Source: Mesonia phycicola
GTDB lineage: Bacteria; Bacteroidota; Bacteroidia; Flavobacteriales; Flavobacteriaceae
Direction of reading: 5' to 3'
Length of the DNA: 64,000 bases
Assembly: GCF_900141885.1 (NCBI RefSeq)
Contig: NZ_FQYY01000005.1
Span: 124,001 to 188,000, forward strand
Shown: positions 33,495 through 42,669 of the stretch, in pieces
How the letters are laid out: every line of letters starts with the position of its first letter
Numbering within the stretch: position 1 is the first letter of the stretch
Position numbers and translations under genes: made by a program
The notes under the pieces: generated by a model
Seen by the model: only the letters and a program-made list of their open reading frames with translations
Databases searched by the model: none
What the model was told of the DNA's origin: nothing

Positions 33495-33815
33495 GTTAGT
33501 TGTAAAGTGGTATTAAACACTTTGGTAAATGCGTTATGAAAGCATTATCTACTTCATAAAGATACTTAAAAATAATGCTAAACAAAATTTCAAAGGTGTT
33601 AATAATTGACACTGTTGTTTTTCGTAATTAAAACCCTGTTTATTGAAAAAAAACAAATTAAACCCTTGTTTTGTTAAGGTATCTTTAATAGTTAGGGTTG
33701 ATGTGAAATAAAGGGTGTCTTGTAAAAAAAAAACTCTATATTAGTTAATTCAACAAAGTCAACTCTTAAAAGAGAGTTGATTTTTTATTTACTAATTTTT
33801 TAAAACGTAACTATT
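33495..33815 (+). promoter_or_regulatory. asnB upstream leader with alternative stems and terminator-like hairpin
   Basis: About 320 bases with no convincing gene. AAACCCT occurs twice (33631-33637, 33660-33666) and its complement AGGGT twice (33694-33698, 33712-33716), allowing mutually exclusive pairings. TCAACTCT (33759-33766) and AGAGTTGA (33773-33780) form a hairpin followed by TTTTTT, ending 30 bases before the asnB ATG. A 18-codon frame (33575-33631) is possible. This may be an attenuator, or a terminator ending an RNA from upstream. I saw no complete promoter consensus. Confidence 0.4.
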
Positions 33816-35501
33816 ATGTGCGGAATTGTTTGTGCTTTCGATTTAAAGGAAGCCTCTGAAACATTACGACCTCAGTTACTGGAAATGGCGAAATGTATTC
33901 GTCACCGTGGTCCAGATTGGAGCGGTGTGTACAGTAACGAGAAGGCCATTATGGCGCATGAGCGCTTGGCGATTGTAGATCCTACTTCAGGAAAACAACC
34001 TTTGTTTTCTGAAGATGGTAATTTGGTACTTGCTGCCAATGGTGAAATTTATAATCACTTAAATCTACGAAATCAGCTAAATGGTAATTATAATTTTCAG
34101 ACCAATTCTGACTGTGAAATAATTTTAGCACTTTATAAAGAAAAAGGAGTTAATTTTTTAGACGATTTAAACGGTATTTTTGGCTTTGCGCTTTATGATG
34201 CAGAGAAAGATGAATATCTTGTTGCTCGTGATCATATGGGGATAATCCCGCTTTATATTGGTTGGGATGAAAACGGAACTTTCTATGTAGCTTCAGAGTT
34301 AAAAGCGCTAGAAGGAAAATGTATGAAGATTGAATTGTTTCCTCCAGGGCATTACCTATCTAGTAAAGAAGAAGGTTTCCAAAAATGGTATGAGCGTGAT
34401 TGGATGGAGTATGATAATGTAAAAGATAATGAAACAAATATTCAAGAATTGCGTGAAGCTTTAGAAAAAGCAGTACACCGTCAATTAATGAGTGATGTCC
34501 CTTACGGAGTTTTATTATCTGGAGGTTTAGACTCTTCCATTACTTCAGCTTTAGCAAAAAAATATGCGCAAAAGCGTATAGAAAGTCAAGATACAGATGA
34601 GGCTTGGTGGCCACGTTTGCACTCATTTGCTATCGGGTTAGAAGGTTCGCCAGATTTAGCAGCAGCTAGAAAAGTAGCAGATCATTTAGATACCGTACAT
34701 CACGAAATTAAATTTACCATACAAGAAGGTTTAGATGCTATAAAAGACGTAATTTATCATTTAGAAACTTATGATGTTACTACCGTAAGAGCCTCTACCC
34801 CTATGTATTTAATGTCTCGTGCTATTAAAGCAATGGGTATAAAAATGGTACTTTCTGGAGAAGGTTCAGACGAAATTTTTGGCGGTTATTTATACTTCCA
34901 TAAAGCACCAAATGATAAAGAGTTTCATGAAGAAACTGTACGTAAGTTAGATAAACTACATATGTACGATTGTCTACGAGCTAACAAATCTCTTTGTGCT
35001 TGGGGTATAGAAGGTCGTGTGCCATTTTTAGATAAAGAATTTATGGATGTTGCTATGCGTATAAACCCAAAAGACAAAATGATTAATGGGGAGCGTATGG
35101 AAAAATGGGTGCTTCGTAAAGCTTTTGAAGATTATTTACCAGAAAGCGTAGCTTGGCGCCAGAAAGAACAATTTTCTGACGGTGTAGGTTATAGCTGGAT
35201 AGATACCTTAAAAGAAATGGTTAATGAGAAAGTAAGCGATGAGCAATTAGCCAATGCACACTTTAAATTTCCAATACAACCACCAAGTAGTAAAGAAGAA
35301 TATTACTACCGTTCAATTTTTTCAGAACATTTCCCAAGTGATGCTGCAGCTATGTCTGTGCCATCTGTACCATCTATAGCTTGTAGTACACCAACAGCAT
35401 TAGAGTGGGACGAGTCTTTTAAAAACATGAACGATCCTTCTGGTAGAGCAGTAGCTAATGTACATAGCGATGCGTACAAAAAAAACCAAGAAGTAGAATA
35501 A
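33816..35501 (+). CDS. asnB: Asparagine synthetase B (glutamine-hydrolysing)
   Basis: 561 residues. The nucleophile Cys2 follows Met (MCGIVCAFD) in the class II glutaminase domain (about 1-200). The synthetase domain has the PP-loop LLSGGLDSS (about 232-240) and GEGSDEIFGGY (about 349-359). It converts aspartate and glutamine to asparagine and glutamate with ATP. It is preceded by a structured leader and a nearby tRNA-Asn and followed by a terminator and repeat copy B. Confidence 0.97.
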   Translation: MCGIVCAFDLKEASETLRPQLLEMAKCIRHRGPDWSGVYSNEKAIMAHERLAIVDPTSGKQPLFSEDGNLVLAANGEIYNHLNLRNQLNGNYNFQTNSDCEIILALYKEKGVNFLDDLNGIFGFALYDAEKDEYLVARDHMGIIPLYIGWDENGTFYVASELKALEGKCMKIELFPPGHYLSSKEEGFQKWYERDWMEYDNVKDNETNIQELREALEKAVHRQLMSDVPYGVLLSGGLDSSITSALAKKYAQKRIESQDTDEAWWPRLHSFAIGLEGSPDLAAARKVADHLDTVHHEIKFTIQEGLDAIKDVIYHLETYDVTTVRASTPMYLMSRAIKAMGIKMVLSGEGSDEIFGGYLYFHKAPNDKEFHEETVRKLDKLHMYDCLRANKSLCAWGIEGRVPFLDKEFMDVAMRINPKDKMINGERMEKWVLRKAFEDYLPESVAWRQKEQFSDGVGYSWIDTLKEMVNEKVSDEQLANAHFKFPIQPPSSKEEYYYRSIFSEHFPSDAAAMSVPSVPSIACSTPTALEWDESFKNMNDPSGRAVANVHSDAYKKNQEVE

Positions 35502-35520
35502 ACTTTCTCATTCAAAATAT

Positions 35521-35557
35521 AAATCCCTAAAGGCATTTAGCTTTTAGGGATTTTTTT
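35521..35557 (+). terminator. Terminator of asnB
   Basis: AAATCCCTAAA and TTTAGGGATTT form an 11-bp stem with an 11-base loop, followed by seven Ts. Confidence 0.88.
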
Positions 35558-35559
35558 AT

Positions 35560-35641
35560 GGCGCTACCACAAGGGTCGGGCTGTACGCTATATCTTTTTT
35601 TGCTACCGCATAAAAAAGGATGCCGCTGCCATCCCTAGCGC
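35560..35641. repeat. 82-bp palindromic dispersed repeat, copy B
   Basis: Begins GGCGCTACCACAAGGGTCGGGCT-like in register with copy A at 21146-21227 and ends ATCCCTAGCGC; both copies are exactly 82 bp. Outer arms are GCGCT (35561-35565) and AGCGC (35637-35641), inner arms ATCTTTTTTT and AAAAAAGGAT. It lies between the asnB terminator and the terminator of the convergent lipoprotein gene. Confidence 0.8.
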
Positions 35642-35662
35642 AATTGTCAATTAATATTGTAG

Positions 35663-35695
35663 CAAAAAAAAGAGGAAAGTAATTAACTTTCCTCT
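35663..35695 (-). terminator. Terminator of the lipoprotein gene
   Basis: AGAGGAAAGT and ACTTTCCTCT form a 10-bp stem, and the minus strand runs into seven Ts. Confidence 0.85.
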
Positions 35696-35718
35696 CTGTA
35701 AAATTTATTATGCTTTGC

Positions 35719-36264
35719 TTAGTTAGTAATAAGACTTCCTCTATAAAATAAAGAAACCTCGCTACCATCTTCAGTAGTTCCTTCAAAAGAAATTTCATAA
35801 GTACTACCATTTTCAGAAATAACTACATCTCCAGAAATTATTTCATGATAAGAATCTGCGTCTCCATTTTCAATATTATAGTTAATCTCAATTTCCCCAT
35901 TAGTATATGTAAATGCATCAGAGTCTGCAGTACCTTCATAGCTATAAGTTCCTGTAGATAAATCATCAGCATTATCAGACCATAATTCAAAATAAACAGT
36001 GTTAAAAACCGTATCTTCTGGAGTTTGTACTCCATCTTCACTTGTAACAACATCTGTATCGGTTAAAATAATATCAAAATTGTAAGATCCGCCTTCGTAA
36101 GAAACACCGTAATCGTAAATTACACCTGATTCAAGTTCGTAATTTACTCCGTCAATCATTAAGTAGTTGTCATCAGAGGTGTTACCGTTGTCGTCGTCAC
36201 TATCACAAGAGATAGAAGAAATTGCTACACATACAGTTAATAGCATTAAGTAAATGTTTTTCAT
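35719..36264 (-). CDS. Acidic surface-type lipoprotein of unknown function
   Basis: 181 residues. The signal peptide ends in a lipobox, ISSISC, with Cys20 followed by DSDDDNGNTSDD. Acidic residues right after the lipidated Cys resemble the lipoprotein export signal described for surface lipoproteins of Bacteroidota. The mature part is very acidic and beta-rich, with many Tyr, Thr and Asp. No enzyme motif. Single gene, minus strand. Function unknown. Confidence 0.82.
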   Translation of the reverse strand: MKNIYLMLLTVCVAISSISCDSDDDNGNTSDDNYLMIDGVNYELESGVIYDYGVSYEGGSYNFDIILTDTDVVTSEDGVQTPEDTVFNTVYFELWSDNADDLSTGTYSYEGTADSDAFTYTNGEIEINYNIENGDADSYHEIISGDVVISENGSTYEISFEGTTEDGSEVSLFYRGSLITN

Positions 36265-36363
36265 AATGTTAAATGTTAGATTATTTTCTGCGAATATAAT
36301 CTATTGTTCTATATATAGAAACTAAAGCGCTTTTATTACCTTTACGCCTTTAAAAATCAAAAC

Positions 36364-38442
36364 ATGAGTACACCAAAAAGATATACAATTACAGCAGCAT
36401 TACCTTATACTAACGGTCCAATTCATATTGGGCATTTAGCAGGAGTGTATGTACCAGCAGATATTTATGCAAGATATTTAAGGCAGTTAGGTAAAGATGT
36501 GGCATTTGTTTGCGGTAGTGATGAACACGGTGTGCCAATTACTATAAAAGCAAAAAAAGAAGGTATAACACCTCAAGATGTAGTAGATAAGTATGATGGT
36601 ATTATTAGAAAGTCTTTTCAAGATTTTGGAATCACTTTTGATAATTACTCTCGTACCTCTTCAGATATTCATCACCAAACTGCATCAGATTTTTTTCAGA
36701 AATTATACGATGAAGATAAATTTATAGAAGAAGTTACTCAACAACTTTATGATGAAGAAGCGCAGCAATTTTTAGCAGATCGTTTTGTGGTAGGAACTTG
36801 CCCTAAATGCGGTTTTGAAGAAAGCTACGGAGACCAATGTGAAAAATGCGGAACTTCACATAATGCTACCGATTTAATTAATCCGAAGTCGGCAATTACC
36901 GGAGCAACGCCAGTTTTAAAAGAAACACGCCACTGGTTTTTACCTTTAGATCAATACGAGCCATTTTTAAAAGAATGGATTTTAAAAGAACATAAAAAAG
37001 ATTGGAAATCTAATGTATACGGTCAATGTAAATCTTGGATAGATGATGGTCTTCGTGCTCGTGCGGTAACTCGTGATTTAGATTGGGGTATACCTGTGCC
37101 CGTAGAAGGCGGAGAAGGTAAAGTGCTTTACGTTTGGTTTGATGCACCTATCGGGTATATTTCTGCCACCAAACAATGGGCAGAACGTGAAGGGAAAGAT
37201 TGGGAACCTTACTGGAAAGATGAAGATACTAAGCTAGTACATTTTATAGGGAAAGATAATATTGTCTTTCACTGTATTATTTTTCCAGCAATGCTAAAAG
37301 CTCACGGAGATTATATTTTACCAGACAATGTACCGGCAAATGAGTTTTTAAATTTAGAGGGTAACAAACTTTCTACTTCTAAAAATTGGGCAGTTTGGTT
37401 ACACGAATATTTAGAAGACTTCCCAGGAAAAGAAGATGTGTTGCGTTACGTGTTAACTGCCAACGCTCCAGAAACTAAAGATAATGATTTTACGTGGAAA
37501 GACTTTCAGCAGCGTAACAATAGTGAATTGGTAGCCATTTTTGGTAATTTTATAAACCGAGTTGTTGTTTTAACTAACAAATATTACGACGGTAAAGTGC
37601 CAAGCCCGTCAGATTTATCTGAAATAGATCAGCAAACTTTGGCAGAGCTAAAAGCCTACCCAGCAGTAATTGCTAGCTCTATAGAGAAATATAGATTTAG
37701 AGAAGCTCAAGTAGAGTTGATGAATGTGGCTAGATTAGGTAATAAATATTTAGCCGACGAAGAACCTTGGAAAACTTTTAAAACAGATAAAGAACGTACA
37801 CAAACTGTAATGTATGTGGCGCTTCAAATAGCTTCTGCTTTAGCAACTTTAAGTGAGCCATTCTTACCGTTTACTTCAGAAAAGTTGAAAAAAATGCTGA
37901 ATCTAGACGATGTAGTCACCTCGAGCGGAGTCGAGAGGTCTTGGAATGATATTTCAACAGATAAAATTTTGTTACCAGAAAATCATCAAATAGGTAAAGC
38001 AGAATTGTTATTTGCCAAAGTAGAAGATGATGAAATGCAGAAACAACTAGATAAGTTAGAAGCTACTAAAAAAGCAAATGCTACAGAAGTAGCAGAGGTT
38101 GTTCCGCAAAAAGAATTTATTGAGTTTGACGATTTTACCAAACTAGATCTTCGCGTAGGTACTATTATTGAAGCTGAAAAAATGCCGAAAGCCAAAAAAC
38201 TTTTAATATTAAAAGTAGATACAGGGATAGATAAAAGAACCATTGTTTCTGGTATTGCAGAGCATTTTAAACCAGAAGAAGTTATTGGTAAAAAAGTTAG
38301 TGTGGTTGCTAACCTAAAACCTATTAAACTTCGTGGTACTTTAAGTGAAGGAATGATTTTAATGACAGAAAATGCTGAAGGAAAATTAGTTTTTGTAAAT
38401 CCAGACGAAAACGGAGTAACTAGCGGAACCGTAATTTCTTAA
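36364..38442 (+). CDS. metG: Methionyl-tRNA synthetase with C-terminal tRNA-binding domain
   Basis: 692 residues. Class I motif HIGH at 21-24, zinc knuckle Cys146, Cys149, Cys159, Cys162, and the KMSKS-equivalent KLSTSKNW (about 333-340). The anticodon-binding helices run to about 545, and an EMAP/Trbp111 domain (about 582-692, [14 protein letters not shown]) follows. It charges tRNA-Met. Residues 518-526 (VTSSGVERS) are encoded by a GC-rich palindrome (37915-37940) that looks like an inserted short repeat in the anticodon-binding region; the frame is kept. Followed after 9 bp by a secreted-protein gene. Confidence 0.97.
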   Translation: MSTPKRYTITAALPYTNGPIHIGHLAGVYVPADIYARYLRQLGKDVAFVCGSDEHGVPITIKAKKEGITPQDVVDKYDGIIRKSFQDFGITFDNYSRTSSDIHHQTASDFFQKLYDEDKFIEEVTQQLYDEEAQQFLADRFVVGTCPKCGFEESYGDQCEKCGTSHNATDLINPKSAITGATPVLKETRHWFLPLDQYEPFLKEWILKEHKKDWKSNVYGQCKSWIDDGLRARAVTRDLDWGIPVPVEGGEGKVLYVWFDAPIGYISATKQWAEREGKDWEPYWKDEDTKLVHFIGKDNIVFHCIIFPAMLKAHGDYILPDNVPANEFLNLEGNKLSTSKNWAVWLHEYLEDFPGKEDVLRYVLTANAPETKDNDFTWKDFQQRNNSELVAIFGNFINRVVVLTNKYYDGKVPSPSDLSEIDQQTLAELKAYPAVIASSIEKYRFREAQVELMNVARLGNKYLADEEPWKTFKTDKERTQTVMYVALQIASALATLSEPFLPFTSEKLKKMLNLDDVVTSSGVERSWNDISTDKILLPENHQIGKAELLFAKVEDDEMQKQLDKLEATKKANATEVAEVVPQKEFIEFDDFTKLDLRVGTIIEAEKMPKAKKLLILKVDTGIDKRTIVSGIAEHFKPEEVIGKKVSVVANLKPIKLRGTLSEGMILMTENAEGKLVFVNPDENGVTSGTVIS
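37915..37940. repeat. Palindromic short repeat inserted in-frame within metG
   Basis: CACCTCGA, GCGGAG, TCGAGAGGTC: CTCGA and TCGAG arms pair around GCGGAG, with outer AC/GT pairs. The base composition (about two thirds G+C) stands out from the AT-rich gene. It resembles short palindromes, with a core like TCGAGCGGAGTCGA, that I recall as abundant in flavobacterial intergenic DNA. No second copy was noticed in this window. Confidence 0.6.
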
Positions 38443-38451
38443 ACCATATTT

Positions 38452-39894
38452 ATGCGAATAATTTTAGCCTTTATTGCAAGCCTTATTTTTCAAATTTCTT
38501 TTGCTCAAGAAGAAGTTTATAAAGAAAGTACAACTCATAAGATCGATGAGATTATTAGTGTTGTAGATGAAGAAACGGGGCAAACCGTCCTGTTAAACTT
38601 CCATTCTAATGGCATTCAGGCTAACTTATTTAATTCAGAGTTTAAAAAATTAAAGTCCATAGAAGTAAGAAGTTTGCCTTATAAGTATTCAGCTTTAATA
38701 GGTTTTCAGCTTCAAGAAGAAAAGTTATTGGTGTTAATGACCAACGATAATCGTCGAAATTATGCTTTTGCAACTTTTGATTTTAATCACGGAATTCTTT
38801 CTACAAAAGAATTAGATTTTAAATTAAAGCGAGAGCATTATTTAGCCACTTTAAGTAGAAATAATAAGATTTATATGGTAAGTGCGGCTAAAAAAGGTTC
38901 ACAAATGAATATTTATGAGTTTAACGCCAACCAAGCTGAACCATTTAAAAATGAAATTAAATTTCCTGAAGATACCTTTATCGATCGTTTCGACAGATCG
39001 GTAGATTTTTATGATGTGTTGCGTGGTAGTGAGAACAATACTATTGATCAAGTTATTTCTGAGCCGGTGGTAATTAATAAAGAAATACCAAGTAGTATTG
39101 AAGAGACGCAAGTGCCATTTAAACTTTACCCTCATCAAGATGGTTTTAAACTTAGTATTGATGCGGGTATCGATTATACGACCATTGTCGATGTTTCTAT
39201 CAAACAAATGAGTGCCAAAGCGCAAAAGTTTGATTACGAGATGCCGGAAGAGAAATTTGGTACACGCATGAAAACCAATAGTTTTATTTATGAAAATAAA
39301 CTATTTCAGTTTTCTTTAGATACAGAAAAGGCAAAACTAAAGCTTATTGATTTAGATAGCGGAAAATTATATAAAGAGTTAGTTTTTGATCGAGAAGACG
39401 AATTAAAAATTGCCAATACACCAATCGTTCAGTTGGGCGGAAATGGTTTTAAACAATACCGAGAATTAGAAACCGCCAATCAATTCTTTAGAAAAACTTT
39501 AAATGATGCAGAGCTTGGGATTGGCGTGATCGAACGTGATGGTCTTTATGAAATTACCTTCGGAAATTTTAAAGCAATCGAATCAAATTATTTCTATATG
39601 TATAATGGAAATTCATTACTTGGTGCTGCAATTGCCGGTGGTTTATCGGCTTTAGCTAATCAGTTTTTAAATTATAGAGTTACCAAATCGGTTCAGTTTA
39701 CAGGACTTTTTACTAAAGAGATGACTCACGCTGAAGGAGAAGTAAAAGCTAATATTTTTGATGAAATTTTCGATTTTTCTGAAGAATTTAGAATTGATGA
39801 AGAAACCTTTTTTCAAATAAAAGATCATTACTACTACACGTATTTCGATAAAAAGCAAGGCTTCTATTCGGTTTATAAATTTCCTTTGAATTAG
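38452..39894 (+). CDS. Secreted protein of unknown function
   Basis: 480 residues with a signal peptide (about 1-18, FQISFAQ). The mature region has repeated short beta-strand blocks, again suggesting a propeller-like fold, and a Gly/Ala hydrophobic stretch near 386-403 (SLLGAAIAGGLSALANQFL) that could be a membrane-associated hairpin. No lipobox, metal site or sorting domain. It lies between metG (9 bp) and an HDAC-like gene (6 bp), so it is probably co-transcribed. I do not recognise it. Confidence 0.8.
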   Translation: MRIILAFIASLIFQISFAQEEVYKESTTHKIDEIISVVDEETGQTVLLNFHSNGIQANLFNSEFKKLKSIEVRSLPYKYSALIGFQLQEEKLLVLMTNDNRRNYAFATFDFNHGILSTKELDFKLKREHYLATLSRNNKIYMVSAAKKGSQMNIYEFNANQAEPFKNEIKFPEDTFIDRFDRSVDFYDVLRGSENNTIDQVISEPVVINKEIPSSIEETQVPFKLYPHQDGFKLSIDAGIDYTTIVDVSIKQMSAKAQKFDYEMPEEKFGTRMKTNSFIYENKLFQFSLDTEKAKLKLIDLDSGKLYKELVFDREDELKIANTPIVQLGGNGFKQYRELETANQFFRKTLNDAELGIGVIERDGLYEITFGNFKAIESNYFYMYNGNSLLGAAIAGGLSALANQFLNYRVTKSVQFTGLFTKEMTHAEGEVKANIFDEIFDFSEEFRIDEETFFQIKDHYYYTYFDKKQGFYSVYKFPLN

Positions 39895-39900
39895 TCGTAA

Positions 39901-40803
39901 ATGCTCAAAATCGCATTTCATCCCAGTTATGTATATCCGTTGCCGCCAAAGCATCGGTTTCCGATGGAAAAGTATGAGTTGCTTCCGCAGCAATTATTGT
40001 TAGAAGGTACTTGTGATGAAGCTAATTTTTTTGAGCCTGAATTGCCCAACGATAAATACATTTGTGCGGTTCACGATCCCGATTATTATTACAATTTTCT
40101 TAATTTAAAACTATCTCAAAAAGAAATTAGAAGAACTGGTTTTCCGCTCTCTCGTGCTTTAGTAGAACGGGAACGCCTAATTGCTGGCGGAACAATAAAA
40201 GCATCTGAGTATGCCTTACAATACGGAATTGCCTTTAATATAGCTGGTGGTACGCATCACGCCTATACTAATCGAGGTGAAGGTTTTTGTATGCTGAACG
40301 ATCAAGCAATTGCGGCAAAATATCTTCAGCAGCAAAAATTAGCTGAAAAAATATTGATAATAGATTTAGACGTGCATCAAGGCAACGGAACAGCAGAAAT
40401 TTTTGAAGACGACGATTCGGTATTTACGTTTTCAATGCACGGCGAAAAAAACTATCCTTTTAAAAAAGAAAAATCAGATTTAGATATAGGTTTGCCAGAT
40501 GATACAAAGGGAGAAGAATATTTAAAAATTTTAAAAGAAACGCTTCCGCAGTTATTAAAAGAAGTAAAGCCAGATTTTGTATTTTATTTAAGCGGTGTAG
40601 ATGTGCTTGAGACAGATAAATTAGGTAAACTAAGTTTAAGTATTAAAGATTGTAAAGAACGTGACCGTTATGTTTTGCAGACTTTAAAAGATTATAAATT
40701 ACCTGTGGAGTGTAGTATGGGTGGTGGTTATTCTGTAGAAATAAAACATATTGTAGAAGCGCACGCTAATACTTATAGATTGGCACAAGAAATATTTTTT
40801 TAA
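39901..40803 (+). CDS. Histone-deacetylase-like amidohydrolase (AcuC/HDAC family)
   Basis: 300 residues. Arginase/HDAC fold with catalytic His119-His120 (NIAGGTHHA), zinc ligands Asp157 and His159 (IIDLDVHQGNGT) and Asp234 (SGVDVLETDK), and the MGGGYS motif near the C-terminus. Bacterial members remove acetyl groups from acetylated lysines, polyamines or small molecules. Substrate unknown. It is the third gene of the metG cluster and ends before a strong terminator. Confidence 0.9.
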   Translation: MLKIAFHPSYVYPLPPKHRFPMEKYELLPQQLLLEGTCDEANFFEPELPNDKYICAVHDPDYYYNFLNLKLSQKEIRRTGFPLSRALVERERLIAGGTIKASEYALQYGIAFNIAGGTHHAYTNRGEGFCMLNDQAIAAKYLQQQKLAEKILIIDLDVHQGNGTAEIFEDDDSVFTFSMHGEKNYPFKKEKSDLDIGLPDDTKGEEYLKILKETLPQLLKEVKPDFVFYLSGVDVLETDKLGKLSLSIKDCKERDRYVLQTLKDYKLPVECSMGGGYSVEIKHIVEAHANTYRLAQEIFF

Positions 40804-40855
40804 AAGTAAATACATTATAAAAAATACTTTTTCAGGTATTTGTAAAAGAAAAAAT

Positions 40856-40888
40856 AAAAAGAGTGCTTTTGTGGGGAGCACTCTTTTT
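40856..40888. terminator. Bidirectional terminator between convergent genes
   Basis: AAAAAGAGTGCT and AGCACTCTTTTT form a 12-bp perfect stem with a nine-base loop. It serves the HDAC-like gene and probably the convergent ferritin-like gene. Confidence 0.88.
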
Positions 40889-40909
40889 GTTTGCAAAAAC
40901 TAATGCTAA

Positions 40910-41752
40910 TTAAGATACAATAAATAGACTAGCAATTGCTACAGACTCATCTCCAGTTAAAATTTCGTCATAAGCTTCTGTAGCGGCATCTAAGGTAAAA
41001 GGTGACCCATCACCTAAATCTGTAGTGATTATGGTAGCTTGATCAATATTTTCTTCTCCATTATAAACGGCTTGTGTTGCTTCTGGCATTCCTGCTCCTC
41101 TTTGGTTTTGAGTAATCCACCCTTTAAGACCTCTTAACCTTCTAATTTCTGAAGCGTGTCTTGCTTCTACAGAGTGTATTTGTAAAGCAGCAGTTAATAA
41201 ATCATCATTACCCATTAATGCACCTGCTTGTCCTTTGTAAGCTCGTACACCTGTATCTTCAAAAGCTTGTGCTAGTGCTAGTAATTGAGCATAAGATGTA
41301 GCCGCATCTCCTTGCGTATTAAAAGGGTCAAAAGCTCCTCCAGCTGTAAAATCAAAAGTAGGTTCTGCTACAGGTGTTTCGCCTAAACTTACTAATGTAT
41401 CTTCTAATAAAGTTACGTGAGCAGATTCATGCATAGAGATTTGCTCGTATATAGCGGTAGACATACCTGTGTTATCTTGGTCTAGCACATTAGAATTTAA
41501 AGCTTGTAAATAAAAACTAGCTTCTAAATATTCTAAAGTTAACGCTAATTGTAATGCATCTACCGCTTCATTGGTTTGAAACATAGTTGCGGCTTTAGCT
41601 TTGTTAGATAAAGTAGCCAAACCAAAGGGAACAGCAGCTATAGCAGCTTTTTTTCCTAAAGAAGAAAAAGTACTAAATGCGTCTCTTCTAGAAGCTCCTT
41701 TTTGAGTTAGATTTTCTGAGGTAAATTCGTCTAAAAATTTTATAATATTCAT
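40910..41752 (-). CDS. Ferritin-like domain protein, Tat-type signal (1)
   Basis: 280 residues. The N-terminus has SRRDAF followed by a hydrophobic Ala-rich segment ending SNKAKAAT (about 20-56), like a twin-arginine signal. The body is a Ferritin_2-type four-helix bundle with di-iron-like residues in LTLEYLEASFY, MHESAHVTLLED, AFEDTGVRAYKG and SVEARHASEIRR. Role and metal are unproven. It lies 42 bp downstream of a paralogous gene on the same strand, so the two are probably co-expressed and may interact. Confidence 0.85.
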   Translation of the reverse strand: MNIIKFLDEFTSENLTQKGASRRDAFSTFSSLGKKAAIAAVPFGLATLSNKAKAATMFQTNEAVDALQLALTLEYLEASFYLQALNSNVLDQDNTGMSTAIYEQISMHESAHVTLLEDTLVSLGETPVAEPTFDFTAGGAFDPFNTQGDAATSYAQLLALAQAFEDTGVRAYKGQAGALMGNDDLLTAALQIHSVEARHASEIRRLRGLKGWITQNQRGAGMPEATQAVYNGEENIDQATIITTDLGDGSPFTLDAATEAYDEILTGDESVAIASLFIVS

Positions 41753-41794
41753 AGTGTTTTGTTTAAAATTATTGAAAAAAGTAAGTGGTTTTAA

Positions 41795-42535
41795 TTACGG
41801 TAATTGGTTAGCTGTAAACGGAGTAACAATAAATCCGCCAGCAGCATTAATAATTACAGATGGGTTTTCTGCTCCATCTAAACCTGTGGTTGGGTCTACA
41901 GCGTCATCTCCTGCAAAAAGTTTAAAATCACCCATATCTCCACCTATAATACTTCTAATAGCAGCTGCATGTCTTGCTTCTACAGATACAATTTTACCTG
42001 CAATAACCAAGTATGCTGCTGTTTCAATAATTTTACCAGCACCATTATATGCTTTTACTCCCGTATCTTCTAAAAGTTGTGCAGTAGCCAGTACAGAATC
42101 TCTGCTTGAAAAATCTACACTAGAAAAATCAAATTCTAAACTTTCTGGTAAAACTAATTCTGCATCAAAATTTGCATTTAATGCTGTCTTAAAAAACTCT
42201 CTATGGTTAATTTCGTGGTTATAAAGGTCTTGAAGAATTTCTTTTTCTTCTGCTACTGCTCCAGACCAGTAAGAGCCATTAACCACCTTAGTATAAAAAT
42301 CTGCTTCTAACTGTTCTAAAGCGTAAGCATAATTTAGAACTCCTAAATCTCCCCCGCCTAAATCAAAAGTTGTTGGGTCTGGATCTGTTGTTGGAGTAGA
42401 AAAATCATCATCATCACTACAACTTAAAATTAAACCACTACCTGCAATTGCAAGTCCGCTCATCTTTAGAAACTGTCTTCTTTTATTACCTTTTCTAGTA
42501 ATAAGATGATCTACTTTTACATTTTTGTTCTTCAT
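41795..42535 (-). CDS. Ferritin-like domain lipoprotein, Tat-type signal (2)
   Basis: 246 residues. The N-terminus contains KRRQFLKMSGLAIAGSGLILSC: a twin-arginine motif followed by a lipobox with Cys40, then SDDDD, an acidic tract fitting a surface export signal. The body is a Ferritin_2 bundle with ALEQLEADFY, YNHEINHREF, LLEDTGVKAYNG and SVEARHAAAIR. Export by Tat would allow folding with metal before export. Paralogous to the next gene. Confidence 0.86.
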   Translation of the reverse strand: MKNKNVKVDHLITRKGNKRRQFLKMSGLAIAGSGLILSCSDDDDFSTPTTDPDPTTFDLGGGDLGVLNYAYALEQLEADFYTKVVNGSYWSGAVAEEKEILQDLYNHEINHREFFKTALNANFDAELVLPESLEFDFSSVDFSSRDSVLATAQLLEDTGVKAYNGAGKIIETAAYLVIAGKIVSVEARHAAAIRSIIGGDMGDFKLFAGDDAVDPTTGLDGAENPSVIINAAGGFIVTPFTANQLP

Positions 42536-42669
42536 AATAAATAAGTTTTGTTGATCTATGCAAAACTTACGTAGGTAAAACAGTTGTGGTTTTTGTGTAA
42601 AAGTTAAAGTTTTGTTAGTAAACTAAAAAAGCTATCTAATTGCAAGTGATTATTTGATGTTTTCTGTAA

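Noticed and set aside
33495-33815. T-box riboswitch upstream of asnB
   Set aside because: No T-box consensus or specifier-loop arrangement is visible and the class is not typical of Bacteroidota.
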